This document shows, in pieces, positions 17,618 through 25,108 of a stretch of DNA of 63,160 nt. The position numbers and the translations under genes were made by a program. Positions within the stretch are counted from its first letter, which is position 1. Each line of letters starts with the position of its first letter. The notes beneath the pieces were generated by a model. It was not told the origin of the DNA. It worked only from the letters and a program-made list of their open reading frames with translations, and did no database searches. The stretch lies in contig JAFUYT010000022.1 of NCBI GenBank assembly GCA_017470425.1, positions 1 through 63,160 of the forward strand, written 5' to 3'. This stretch comes from Bacteroidaceae bacterium. Its GTDB lineage: Bacteria; Bacteroidota; Bacteroidia; Bacteroidales; Bacteroidaceae.

Positions 17618-18559
17618 TCATAGGATCCTCACGCTCTGGTGCCGGTTCTTGCCCTTCTTGAACAAGTCCAGGTTCGTGGTGTAGCCCAGGCTGATCTCAT
17701 GCGTGCCGTTGAGGGCGCCGATGCCGCCCGTGTAGATCTCGTAGCAGTAGCCCAGCTGGATGCCGTGGAGGTCGCCGCCCACGAAGACCGATGCCGAGAT
17801 GGTCGGGCTGTAGCCCACGCCAGCGTACATCTTCAGCTTGGAGCTGTTGTACATGATGCGCGCCGTGATATCGCCACGCCAGGCGGTCAGGTCGGTGCGC
17901 ACGATGGCAGAGGTCTGCATTGATAATAACGGATTTCGGAAGCGAATATTGTATCCACCCGTCAAATAAAATACTTGAGGGACTTCATATTCATTGACTT
18001 TTGCCTCACCCAGCTCCACCGTGGGCGCCAGCGCGTGCATCACCGAGAAACCCGCGTACCACCGTTTGCCGTCGTAGCGGATGCCCGCGTCAAGGTCGAA
18101 GGAAGTGCCGTCGGCCTCTGACGTCGGAAACGCCTCGTCGCCAGACTCCTCAAGGTCCAGACCCGACCCGTCGAACGTCTCCGCGAGCAGCGCAGCGCGC
18201 ACGCCGGCACTCAGCCGACCGCCCCACAGCTTCTGGTGGTAGGCATACTGGATGTAGAACTTCTTGTGCTCGAACAGACCGATCTTGTCGTTCACGAAAC
18301 CCGCACCCACGCCGTGCGCCGGGCTGATCATCCAGAGCGGCAGGTCCGCCGTGATGATCATCGTCGCTGGAGCGTGCTCATATCCCACCAGCTGCATGGC
18401 GTAGCCGCCCTGCACGTCGATCTGACCCTTCAGACCCGAAGCAGCAGGATTATAAAACGATTGCAGCGCCCAATAATGATTGAACGCAGCATCGTATTGA
18501 GCGCGCATCGAAGCGCTGAACCCAACCGTCAGTAGCAGAAAGAGCCTGAGCCTTTTCAA
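17618..18559 (-). CDS. porP: type IX secretion system outer membrane protein PorP/SprF
   Basis: PorP/SprF proteins are 14-stranded outer-membrane barrels that link T9SS cargo or the ring to the surface. The domain begins with QYDAAFNHYWALQSFYNPAASG, the family hallmark, and ends in the barrel strands EISLGYTTNLDLF. The open frame runs upstream through a tRNA gene, but no ATG lies between the tRNA and the mature protein. The TTG at 18557-18559 gives a textbook signal peptide, MKRLRLFLLLTVGFSASMRA, and is chosen, giving 313 residues. The start lies 26 bp after the tRNA-Gln 3' end, so tRNA and porP probably share a transcript. Confidence 0.9.
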   Translation of the reverse strand: MKRLRLFLLLTVGFSASMRAQYDAAFNHYWALQSFYNPAASGLKGQIDVQGGYAMQLVGYEHAPATMIITADLPLWMISPAHGVGAGFVNDKIGLFEHKKFYIQYAYHQKLWGGRLSAGVRAALLAETFDGSGLDLEESGDEAFPTSEADGTSFDLDAGIRYDGKRWYAGFSVMHALAPTVELGEAKVNEYEVPQVFYLTGGYNIRFRNPLLSMQTSAIVRTDLTAWRGDITARIMYNSSKLKMYAGVGYSPTISASVFVGGDLHGIQLGYCYEIYTGGIGALNGTHEISLGYTTNLDLFKKGKNRHQSVRIL

Positions 18560-18585
18560 TTTCGCTTCTACCTCATGTCGTGGGG

Positions 18586-18659
18586 TGGTTGGGATACCCG
18601 GATTCGAACCAGGAAAAACAGAACCAAAACCTGTTGTGTTACCATTACACCATATCCCA
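18586..18659 (-). tRNA. tRNA-Gln (anticodon UUG)
   Basis: The acceptor stem is TGGGATA/TATCCCA, the D arm is GTGTAATGGTAACAC, the anticodon loop is TTTTGGT with UUG, and the T arm is CTGGTTCGAATCCGGG. A73 and an encoded CCA follow. It reads CAA codons. It stands directly upstream of the T9SS operon. Confidence 0.95.
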
Positions 18660-18689
18660 ATCCTAAGGCCTTTGTCTCCAAAAGCGCCG

Positions 18690-18697
18690 CAAAGGTA
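18690..18697 (-). promoter_or_regulatory. -7 element of tRNA-Gln / porP transcript
   Basis: TACCTTTG on the minus strand lies 30 bp upstream of the tRNA. No other TAnnTTTG occurs between it and porP, so it may drive the whole T9SS unit. A -33 TTG at the usual distance is not evident. Confidence 0.6.
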
Positions 18698-18756
18698 ATA
18701 ACAATTTTCCAATACCCCCGCACATTTTCCCAAATATTTTTCAAATCACGCAAAAA

Positions 18757-18850
18757 TTGCCTCGCCCTCCACCGCCCCTCCGCCATCCTCCGCCACCCTC
18801 CACCTATCCTCCACCGCCCTTCACCTATCCTCCACCTATCCTCCACCGTC
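18757..18850. repeat. 7-nt period repeat tract, C-rich (CCTCCAC)
   Basis: About 13 C-rich heptamers such as CCTCCAC, CACCTAT and CGCCCTT follow each other in register. It is the only GC-rich member of the heptamer tracts here. Confidence 0.7.
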
Positions 18851-18904
18851 CTTAGCCTTTCTCAATCATCCCTCAATCCGTCGAGCCATTGAACGAGCGC
18901 TGCA

Positions 18905-19203
18905 AAGCCCCTTCATGCAGGGCCTCTAACTTCAGATGCAAAGCTGCATCCGAGTTCCACGCATGGAACTCCCTCGAAGCTCGCGAGGTGTGAGGCGTAA
19001 GCTCGCGAGGTTAAGTGCATAAGCTCGCGAGCTTATGGGCGAAAGCACGCGAGCTTAAAGACGTAAGCTCGCAGGGTGTCGGGCGAAAGTCCACGGGGTG
19101 AAGAGAAAGAGCTCATGAGATGAAGGCTAATAACAGGACAGGTTCCTGTTTGAAACAGAGCAGGTCCCTGGTTGAAACTGGACAGGTTTCTGTTAAAATC
19201 TAG
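18905..19203. repeat. 22-bp phased array of short palindromes
   Basis: AAGCTCGCGAG-like units start at 18977, 18999, 19021, 19043, 19065, 19087 and 19109, exactly 22 bp apart. The phase continues as CAGGTTCCTG-like units at 19139, 19161 and 19183, again 22 bp apart. Each unit has a central palindrome (CTCGCGAG, CAGGNNCCTG); upstream, GAGTTCCA-CGCA-TGGAACTC (18953-18972) and GATGCAAAGCTGCATC look like older units. There are no unique spacers, so it is not a CRISPR array. No gene is seen in this stretch. Confidence 0.7.
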
Positions 19204-19469
19204 CGCGAACCCGACATCAGCCAAGGCGAGCAGAGCATCGTCAACGATGCCCTCACCCTCGGCCACCGCCTCATCCGGCTCCAGCATGAAGGCATGTCAG
19301 ACCTCTACGCCCCCTCCGAGCGCTTCGTAGCCCCGACCGCCCGCGGCCAGATCCTCTTCCTCGCCCCCTGGCCCAACCAACCCCAGTCCGTCCACCCCAC
19401 CAAAAGCCGCTTCGAACTCCTCAACGCCATCTGCCGCGTCCTCTGCGTCCTCCACCCCTCCCCCCAATA
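19204..19469 (+). pseudogene. 3' gene fragment, family not recognised
   Basis: An open frame without a start codon runs from just after a TAG at 19201 to a TAA at 19467. It has the C-ending codon use of the native genes and reads as protein: REPDISQGEQSIVNDALTLG at the beginning, then GHRLIRLQHEGMSDLYAPSE, then TARGQILFLAPWPNQPQ. The segments look like the C-terminal half of a Rossmann-type protein (Ser-x-GE, then a hydrophobic strand, then LFLAPW), perhaps DprA-like, but I cannot name it with confidence. Its 5' part is replaced by the 22-bp array, so it is probably a remnant. Confidence 0.5.
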
Positions 19470-19598
19470 ATCCTCCCTCCCCCTCCCCCTTTCCCTCCCG
19501 CCCCTGCCCTCCTTCCCCCTCGCCCGGCCCTCCCTTTGCCCTCCTTCCCCCTCGCCCTGCCCTCCCTTTGCCCTCCTTCTCTCCCCCCTTGCCCCGTT
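19470..19598. repeat. polypyrimidine tract with 32-bp tandem repeat
   Basis: About 130 bp of the + strand is nearly all C and T. A 32-bp unit beginning GCCCTCCTTCCCCCTCG starts at 19506 and 19538 and a broken third copy at 19570. Such a homopurine-homopyrimidine tract could form triplex DNA. Confidence 0.75.
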
Positions 19599-19761
19599 TC
19601 CGGCGGTCCGTCCGCCGGAGCAATCCCCCCCCGCAGAAAGCAGATGTCCCGCGCTTCGCAGCGCAGGACACCAAAATTCTAACAATAATAACTAACAACC
19701 AGGAGAAACGACCCCTGGTGCGGGGTATGACCGCCCGGCGACAAGGCTGACGCCGGGCGGC
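19599..19761. repeat. cluster of three hairpins downstream of the peptide gene
   Basis: TCCGGCGG-TCCGT-CCGCCGGA is at 19599-19619, TGTCC-c-GCGC / GCGC-a-GGACA at 19645-19670, and the 10-bp perfect stem CCGCCCGGCG / CGCCGGGCGG at 19731-19760. The last lies just after the stop of the 51-residue peptide on the minus strand and could act in termination, though no T-run follows. Confidence 0.6.
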
Positions 19762-19779
19762 GGTGTGGAGTGTGATGAC

Positions 19780-19935
19780 TTACCAGATGTCCCAGTCGCT
19801 GGACTCTTTGGTATCCATACCTTTATCAGGGTCTGCGGGTCCGTCGCTTGTGCCAGGCCCACTGACAGCCATCATGTTTTCTACATTCAGTTTCAAAACA
19901 TTGACGGCCGGAATGATATATGCTTTCTTATTCAT
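19780..19935 (-). CDS. 51-residue peptide, Prevotella small-peptide type
   Basis: The small gene begins ATG AAT AAG AAA and encodes MNKKAYIIPAVNVLKLNVEN, then MMAVSGPGTSDGPADPDKGM, then ends SSDWDIW. A Lys-rich start, a Tyr-Ile-x-Pro motif, an alternating hydrophobic segment with Met-Met-Ala and then a Gly/Pro/Asp/Ser-rich acidic tail ending in Trp is a pattern I recognise from many short Prevotella and Bacteroides open frames with no known function. It has no normal signal peptide. It lies 101 bp downstream of the large secreted protein on the same strand and may share its transcript. Codon use and strong pattern make it likely a real gene. Confidence 0.7.
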   Translation of the reverse strand: MNKKAYIIPAVNVLKLNVENMMAVSGPGTSDGPADPDKGMDTKESSDWDIW

Positions 19936-20036
19936 AGTTGTCTGATACGTTTAATAATTAATGTTTAATTCTTGAAGTTTCAAGCGAACAAGTTCGAGCG
20001 CGTGGCTTCATTCATGGTCGTTCATGAATTTTTCTC

Positions 20037-23000
20037 TTACTTCACGAGGACTTTCTTGCCGTTGATGATGTTCACGCCCTTCTGAACCTTGCTCATGCGT
20101 TGGCCTGCGAGGTTGTAGATCTGGGCATTGTCCATTATCAATTGTCCATTGTCCATTGAGCTCACGCCTGTTGCTGTGTCGTCGAAGTTGAGGAAGAAGG
20201 CCTTGGCTTCACCACCTGTTGCAGGTACATTCACGGTAAGGAATGCCTTATAGGCGGTAGCCGTGAAGTCTGCATCGACCTTGTAGAAAGCCTGCACATC
20301 ATCTTGCGTCTGGAGCACGTAGCGGAGAGCACCCGCATTCTCTGCCGTCGCAGCGACGCTGGCAGCAATAGTCTGTGCAGTATAGACCCCAGTTAGGAGC
20401 CCCGTTGTGTATTGATCAGCGGTAGCAGTACCCCAGCCTGTGAGAGCCTTGCTGAAGTCTGTGTCATTGCTATTCTTCACCAAATACGGTGTATTGGTTT
20501 CGGGCGTAGCAACAGTTTCCATCTGTACATTGTTCGTCTCCTCATTGATTTCTGCACAGCTGTAGAAGGTAATACCGTCGAAGCCTGTGCTCACATCAGG
20601 AGTGAACGGGAAGATGACGGTGCCAAACTTGCCAGCCTTTGCAGATACGGTAACGTTGGCTTGAGAGGCCTCGGCGATGGTGAAGTCCTTCATGTCAATA
20701 CTGGTATCAGTATAGAGTGACCCTTCGTCCTGGCAATCAATATAATTATCTACGTTATCATAAACGGTATTGACAATATTGAAGACATTAGCAGTAGAGG
20801 TAGCAACAATCTTGAACTCACCCTTAGCAGAGGCATCGGTTGTACCCTGAATCTGCTGAGTGGCCCATCCAGCAGCACTGTTGTTCAGTGAACCATAGGT
20901 CAGATAAACGGTTCCCTCAGGACGAACAGCACTGATGTTGTAGGTGTTTCCGCTAACTTGTGTGAAGATATAGGCACCGGCAACATGGGCTGCGGGTGAT
21001 GCACTAGCTGCGAAACCATAGCCAGTTTTATTGTTGTTACTTGTATTCCCTAGAGTAACAACCACAGCATTTCCTTCTTTGTCATGATTGGAGGTAGCTA
21101 CTTTCAGATAATAGCGCGTGTCAGCAGGAGTGTTCAGCGTTGTTCCTTCGTATGCAGTGACAGCTGTGCCCAATGCAGATACAGCGGAGGCTACTGCGCT
21201 TGCTGTGGCATTTACGTTGTCATAGACGGCCTGTGCATCAGAAATGGCATTTGCAAGTGCTGTACCTGCGCTGGTTGGGATCTGGAATACACCAGTTCCT
21301 TCGTTCGCCGCTTTGCGAGCAGCTGTTGCTGTGTTGATAGCGCTTTCCAGAGCGCTCTTGTCTGCAACAATTGTGGAGGTTACTGTGACATCAAAAGCAG
21401 GCATCTGGAAAGTGTAAACGTTGGTTGAAGGATTAGCTACATCGATGTTCACAACATTGTCTTCGTCATCAGTATATGAAACGCTTACATTGCTCACGGA
21501 GCAGTTCTCATCGGGTGTATAAGTCAAAGTCACAGTCTTCAGAGCCTTTGCAGATGTAGCCGTCTCGCCATCAACAGTCACTGCAACAGTACCATTAGCC
21601 ACGGAACCTGTTGTGATGTCATAGGTGGTATTGTCGGTATATTCTTTGTAAAGCTTCACATAGCCGATACCCATCCAGCGGAAAGTGTTACCCGTCAACG
21701 GCTTCAGACCAATCTTGACATTCTGCTTTGCATCATTGATAAATGAGATGCTGGCAGCAGTCAGTGTCTCAGCGGACACAAGTGAGCCCTGTGTATCGTT
21801 GGCATAGAAGTAAACTGCACTGGTGGTTGCATTTTCGTAACCATTAGCTGCGGCCAAAGCATAGCAATTAATGGTATATGTACCTTCAGGAAGATTCTCA
21901 ACGGTGTTATAGAGAGCAAACACATTATTTGCCTTTGGCGTTGCCGACCAATACTCAAAGAAGGCATCACCTTCTGAACATGCAACGCCTGCACTATGCT
22001 GTACATATTTATTCCCGTCTGGTTGGTCAGAAGACCATCCATCCACATCGTCAGCAGGAGTCCAACTTGCAAAATCCGTCAAGTCCGGATTTACAACCAT
22101 AAACGTCAAATCGAAGCGGTTACCCGAAGTCGGGTCGGCAGCACCTACATAAGTAACCATGGCAGCCTTCAGAGTAGCGGTTGCTGTTGCGAGATCAGAG
22201 GCTGTGGTAGCAGCCTCGGCTGCTGTTTTTTGAGCAGAAATAACACCTGCAAGCGTTGAATTAGCCTCGCTGTTATTATTGGCGACAGCTACAAGAGAAT
22301 TAGCAAGTCCCTTCATTTCGAGCCAAGCAGTATAACTGGGCTTCAGCAAATCAGCAGCAGCATACAAGGCCTGCACATCGTCGATGGCAGCAAGGAGTTC
22401 ATCAACATCTGAGTAAGTCTGGTTCTTGGCATTGACATCACTGACTAGCTGATTGTAAGCAGCGGTAGGGATTGTGCCCTCATAGTTGGAAACTTGTCCA
22501 CAAAGAGTGGTCAAAGCAGCAGCTACGTCGCCACAGAATTGCAATCTGAAATTATCGAAGTGAATCCAGTTAGCTGTACCCTCAGCAGTCTTACCGGCAG
22601 TGATTGTCAGGTCTTCGTTTTCTGCAAGAACGTAACCTACCGTATAATCCTTATCCTCTGTCCAACTGGCGGTCTTGCCATTCAGGTCGACGTATGTTCC
22701 GTTGCCACCCAGATTAGCAGTCAGCTTGTAATAACCTGCTGGGAGATTGGAAAGCGTTTGTGACATACTGCGGGCAGTCAATGCACCACTCGCCTGCCAC
22801 TTCTCAGCATAATAACCACCAACCTTGAATGACTGGGAATTGCTCTGCGTACCAAAAGCACCACTTTCGGAGAGTGTCCATCCAGTCATGTCACGATATT
22901 CAAAGCCCGGATTTGTGATGTAGCCCGTCACGTCAAAGGGAGCGTCCATCGCGGCTTCAATGTCGTTGTTAATCAGCTCGAACATACCAAGAATCATCCA

Positions 23001-23531
23001 TGATTTGGTGATGGAAGTGTTGAACGTACCATAGACACCAATCTCAATCTCAGTGTTGTCGGCATCGATAGTGAAATCGAGCGTGTTGCGGTACATCTTC
23101 GAGTCGAAGGCATTGGCACCCTCGGCTTGGCTGTTGGCATAACCAGCTGCTGTAATACTTCCAAGTGTTTTTACGAGAACCTGATTGTCACCAGCTTTCA
23201 GATAAGCACGTGATGTCGAAGCATCTGTGTCAGCATTTTGCCCCTCACGGAAGAATGAATAGTTGACAAGTGTGTAGTGACCTGCAGGAAGAGTAATCTT
23301 CTGCGTGAGGCTATAATTGCTCTTTTCAACGGAGCTCCATCCCTCATAGCACTCAGCTGCATATCCGGTAGTGTTATTACCCTGAACAGGAGTGTTGAAG
23401 TTTACATTCGTCCAGCCATTCAGACTTGACAGCGTAGCGTTCGTGATGTACTGAGAAGTGACATCTTTCTGTGCCCACGAACCGACCGTGCACAATAATG
23501 CCACGGTCATCGAAAGTAATTTTCGTTTCAT
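20037..23531 (-). CDS. large secreted surface protein with C-terminal T9SS-type sorting motif
   Basis: The 1164-residue protein has a signal peptide (MKRKLLSMTVALLCTVGSWA, cleavage before Q21). Two jelly-roll-like modules (about 22-190 and 200-335, each opening with a TNPGFE/ITNATL and GWT motif) look like carbohydrate- or adhesin-type domains. FIVAR-like helical repeats follow (about 336-465 and 725-800), with a third jelly-roll module between them and a repeat domain ending MPAFDVTV. The end IYNLAGQRMSKVQKGVNIIN then GKKVLVK is the Prevotella form of the T9SS sorting domain. A 7-nt repeat encodes SSMDNGQLIMDNAQ just before it. The function is unknown; a glycan-binding or adhesive surface protein is likely. 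The gene is less GC-rich than its neighbours. Confidence 0.8.
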   Translation of the reverse strand: MKRKLLSMTVALLCTVGSWAQKDVTSQYITNATLSSLNGWTNVNFNTPVQGNNTTGYAAECYEGWSSVEKSNYSLTQKITLPAGHYTLVNYSFFREGQNADTDASTSRAYLKAGDNQVLVKTLGSITAAGYANSQAEGANAFDSKMYRNTLDFTIDADNTEIEIGVYGTFNTSITKSWMILGMFELINNDIEAAMDAPFDVTGYITNPGFEYRDMTGWTLSESGAFGTQSNSQSFKVGGYYAEKWQASGALTARSMSQTLSNLPAGYYKLTANLGGNGTYVDLNGKTASWTEDKDYTVGYVLAENEDLTITAGKTAEGTANWIHFDNFRLQFCGDVAAALTTLCGQVSNYEGTIPTAAYNQLVSDVNAKNQTYSDVDELLAAIDDVQALYAAADLLKPSYTAWLEMKGLANSLVAVANNNSEANSTLAGVISAQKTAAEAATTASDLATATATLKAAMVTYVGAADPTSGNRFDLTFMVVNPDLTDFASWTPADDVDGWSSDQPDGNKYVQHSAGVACSEGDAFFEYWSATPKANNVFALYNTVENLPEGTYTINCYALAAANGYENATTSAVYFYANDTQGSLVSAETLTAASISFINDAKQNVKIGLKPLTGNTFRWMGIGYVKLYKEYTDNTTYDITTGSVANGTVAVTVDGETATSAKALKTVTLTYTPDENCSVSNVSVSYTDDEDNVVNIDVANPSTNVYTFQMPAFDVTVTSTIVADKSALESAINTATAARKAANEGTGVFQIPTSAGTALANAISDAQAVYDNVNATASAVASAVSALGTAVTAYEGTTLNTPADTRYYLKVATSNHDKEGNAVVVTLGNTSNNNKTGYGFAASASPAAHVAGAYIFTQVSGNTYNISAVRPEGTVYLTYGSLNNSAAGWATQQIQGTTDASAKGEFKIVATSTANVFNIVNTVYDNVDNYIDCQDEGSLYTDTSIDMKDFTIAEASQANVTVSAKAGKFGTVIFPFTPDVSTGFDGITFYSCAEINEETNNVQMETVATPETNTPYLVKNSNDTDFSKALTGWGTATADQYTTGLLTGVYTAQTIAASVAATAENAGALRYVLQTQDDVQAFYKVDADFTATAYKAFLTVNVPATGGEAKAFFLNFDDTATGVSSMDNGQLIMDNAQIYNLAGQRMSKVQKGVNIINGKKVLVK
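20127..20158 (-). repeat. 7-nt repeat tract (TTGTCCA) inside secreted protein gene
   Basis: Heptamers TTGTCCA, TTATCAA, TTGTCCA, TTGTCCA read on the other strand as ATGGACA units and encode SMDNGQLIMDN just before the sorting domain. The same family occurs between genes at 55036-55079. Confidence 0.75.
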
Positions 23532-23625
23532 TGTTTGTTAATAGAGTTAGTTGTTATCTTATGTTCGATTAGTTTAGCAATCAGAATAAGAGGGTTACTC
23601 GGTGTGTGATTCAGCGAGTCGTTGC

Positions 23626-23633
23626 CAAACTTA
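23626..23633 (-). promoter_or_regulatory. possible internal -7 element
   Basis: TAAGTTTG on the minus strand, with TTG at 23657-23659, lies 95 bp before the secreted-protein start. It lies downstream of the structured region, so it may be a second promoter or a chance match. Confidence 0.35.
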
Positions 23634-23664
23634 CGGGCATAAGAAAAGCGCAGACCCAACCATA

Positions 23665-23782
23665 TCTCGGTCAGGCCTACCACAGCCTCTAAACGTTACG
23701 GAGAGTCCACGCTTTATGCGTAACTCTAATACGTTTAGCTTTGCTCGTAGAATCTCTTTTCGAGGTGGTAGTTCGACCGAGA
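23665..23782 (-). ncRNA. structured leader or small RNA element
   Basis: TCTCGGTC/GACCGAGA and CTACCAC/GTGGTAG form an outer stem with an internal loop. Inside, CTAAACGT/ACGTTTAG, AGAGT/ACTCT and ACGC/GCGT stack into one long hairpin with a 5-nt loop (about 17 pairs), next to a small CTCG/CGAG stem. A consensus promoter lies 53 bp upstream on the minus strand (23835-23842), and the secreted-protein gene starts 134 bp downstream. It could be a cis-acting leader or an independent small RNA. Strand is inferred from the promoter. Confidence 0.55.
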
Positions 23783-23834
23783 ATTTGAGCAAATAAAGTA
23801 TGTGCAAACTGCCCATTGCGGACAAAATGCGGGA

Positions 23835-23865
23835 CAAAAGTATGGATTATCTGTGAAAGCACAAA
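23835..23865 (-). promoter_or_regulatory. promoter of the structured leader / secreted protein
   Basis: TACTTTTG (-7, 23835-23842) with TTTG (-33, 23862-23865) and a 19-bp spacer on the minus strand is a full Bacteroidetes consensus. Transcription would start near 23828 and give a leader of about 300 nt. Confidence 0.65.
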
Positions 23866-23938
23866 GGAATTTCGGTACTTTTTCGTCTTACACCACGAAT
23901 TTCGTGAAAATAACGTCGTCACATTTTTGCCGTTTTCT

Positions 23939-23969
23939 TTTGTGAGAAGGGAAGAAAGTGCTAACTTTG
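23939..23969 (+). promoter_or_regulatory. promoter of DUF3467 gene
   Basis: TTTG at 23939-23942, a 19-bp spacer and TAACTTTG at 23962-23969 give a full consensus, about 66 bp before the start at 24035. Confidence 0.7.
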
Positions 23970-24034
23970 CAGCGCCAAGACGGAAGAAGACTGTCTGGTC
24001 TCGCGCGCGTACATTATTATATATTATATACACT

Positions 24035-24352
24035 ATGCCGAACAACAACGAACAACAGAAACAGGGACAGGTGCAGGTGAACATGACGCCTGAAGTGGAG
24101 AAGGGTGTCTATTCGAACCTGACGATCATGGGCTTCACGCCCACAGAGTTTATCATGGACTTCGTGTTCCATCACCCCGGTATGCCACGTGCCAACGTGC
24201 AGAGTAGGGTAGTGATGTCACCCGTGCAGGCGAAGCGGCTGATGCGCCTGCTGGAACAGAACATGGCGAACTACGAAAAAGCCAACGGTGTCATCCCTCT
24301 GCCAGAGGATGCGAAGCCGCAAGGACCTATCTCGCCGTTCAAAGTCAACTGA
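24035..24352 (+). CDS. DUF3467 family protein
   Basis: This is a small soluble protein of 105 residues. VEKGVYSNLTIMGFTPTEFI, then MDFVFHHPGMPRANVQSRVVMSPVQAKRLMRLL, is the DUF3467 core, a family spread through Bacteroidetes and other phyla whose function is not known. The frame is open further upstream, but the promoter lies inside that part, so the ATG at 24035 is chosen. It stands alone in front of the ribosomal cluster and is followed by a strong hairpin. Confidence 0.85.
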   Translation: MPNNNEQQKQGQVQVNMTPEVEKGVYSNLTIMGFTPTEFIMDFVFHHPGMPRANVQSRVVMSPVQAKRLMRLLEQNMANYEKANGVIPLPEDAKPQGPISPFKVN

Positions 24353-24441
24353 AAGGACGCGAAAAGGTGTACTTTGACACCCTAAATGGTACCGCTTTTA
24401 GTTAAATCTTCTTAAATATCATCGAATTTGACCTTCTTTGG

Positions 24442-24474
24442 TGCCCTCGGAGTGATTTTCTGGCTCCGAGGGCA
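24442..24474 (+). terminator. strong hairpin after DUF3467 gene
   Basis: TGCCCTCGGAG / CTCCGAGGGCA is an 11-bp perfect stem with an 11-base loop. No U-run follows. It abuts the -33 of the rpsL promoter, so it may insulate the two units. Confidence 0.6.
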
Positions 24475-24504
24475 TTGTCGTATGGGGATTTTTACCTACC
24501 TTTG
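24475..24504 (+). promoter_or_regulatory. rpsL (str operon) promoter and leader
   Basis: TTG at 24475-24477 and TACCTTTG at 24497-24504 (19-bp spacer) form a full consensus. The leader of about 95 nt holds two small hairpins (GGGCA-TAGTA-TGCCC and GTGTGC-TTTG-GCGCAC) and then an A-rich stretch at the rpsL start. The hairpins may carry feedback control, but this is inference. Confidence 0.7.
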
Positions 24505-24603
24505 CAGCCCGAATGGGCATAGTATGCCCGTTTGTAGTGTGCTTTGGCGCACGAAAGACCTTGATAATTACACAATAATATAATAATTTAAAAACAACAA
24601 ACA

Positions 24604-24987
24604 ATGCCAACAATCCAACAACTTGTGCGGAAAGGTCGCAAGGTGCTTGTAGATAAGAGCAAGAGCCCTGCTCTGGACAGCTGCCCTCAGCGTCGCGGTG
24701 TCTGTGTTCGCGTCTATACCACCACACCTAAGAAACCTAACTCCGCCATGCGTAAGGTCGCGCGTGTGCGCCTTACCAACACAAAGGAAGTCAACAGCTA
24801 CATCCCCGGAGAGGGTCACAACCTGCAGGAGCACAGCATCGTGCTGGTGCGCGGTGGTCGTGTGAAGGATCTCCCCGGTGTACGTTATCACATCGTCCGC
24901 GGCACGCTCGATACGGCTGGTGTTGCCAACCGCACACAGCGTCGCTCCAAGTACGGTGCTAAGCGTCCGAAGGCTTCCAAGAAATAA
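24604..24987 (+). CDS. rpsL: 30S ribosomal protein S12 (uS12)
   Basis: The 127-residue protein has the family start [12 protein letters not shown] and the decoding-centre loops [17 protein letters not shown] and [19 protein letters not shown]; the Lys and Pro of these loops are the usual streptomycin-resistance positions and are wild type. First gene of the str part. Confidence 0.98.
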   Translation: MPTIQQLVRKGRKVLVDKSKSPALDSCPQRRGVCVRVYTTTPKKPNSAMRKVARVRLTNTKEVNSYIPGEGHNLQEHSIVLVRGGRVKDLPGVRYHIVRGTLDTAGVANRTQRRSKYGAKRPKASKK

Positions 24988-25108
24988 TTATCAACGTTTT
25001 GTGTTGTAGAAACGCGGTTGAGTAAATGCTGCAAGGGTTCCTCGCGACGAGGACGGCGGCGTTGAAGAACAGACGAATACAGCCAAACAAATAAAATCAC
25101 ACAAAACA

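Noticed and set aside
18560-18733. Extended porP start through the tRNA
   Set aside because: The extension is the tRNA-Gln read as protein. The TTG at 18559 gives a normal signal peptide.
18905-19203. CRISPR array
   Set aside because: Units are 22 bp without unique spacers, change in sequence and have no cas genes near.
23665-23782. Integron attC site
   Set aside because: The stems do not show the R and L core sites (no GTTRRRY at the end), and no integrase or cassette genes are nearby.
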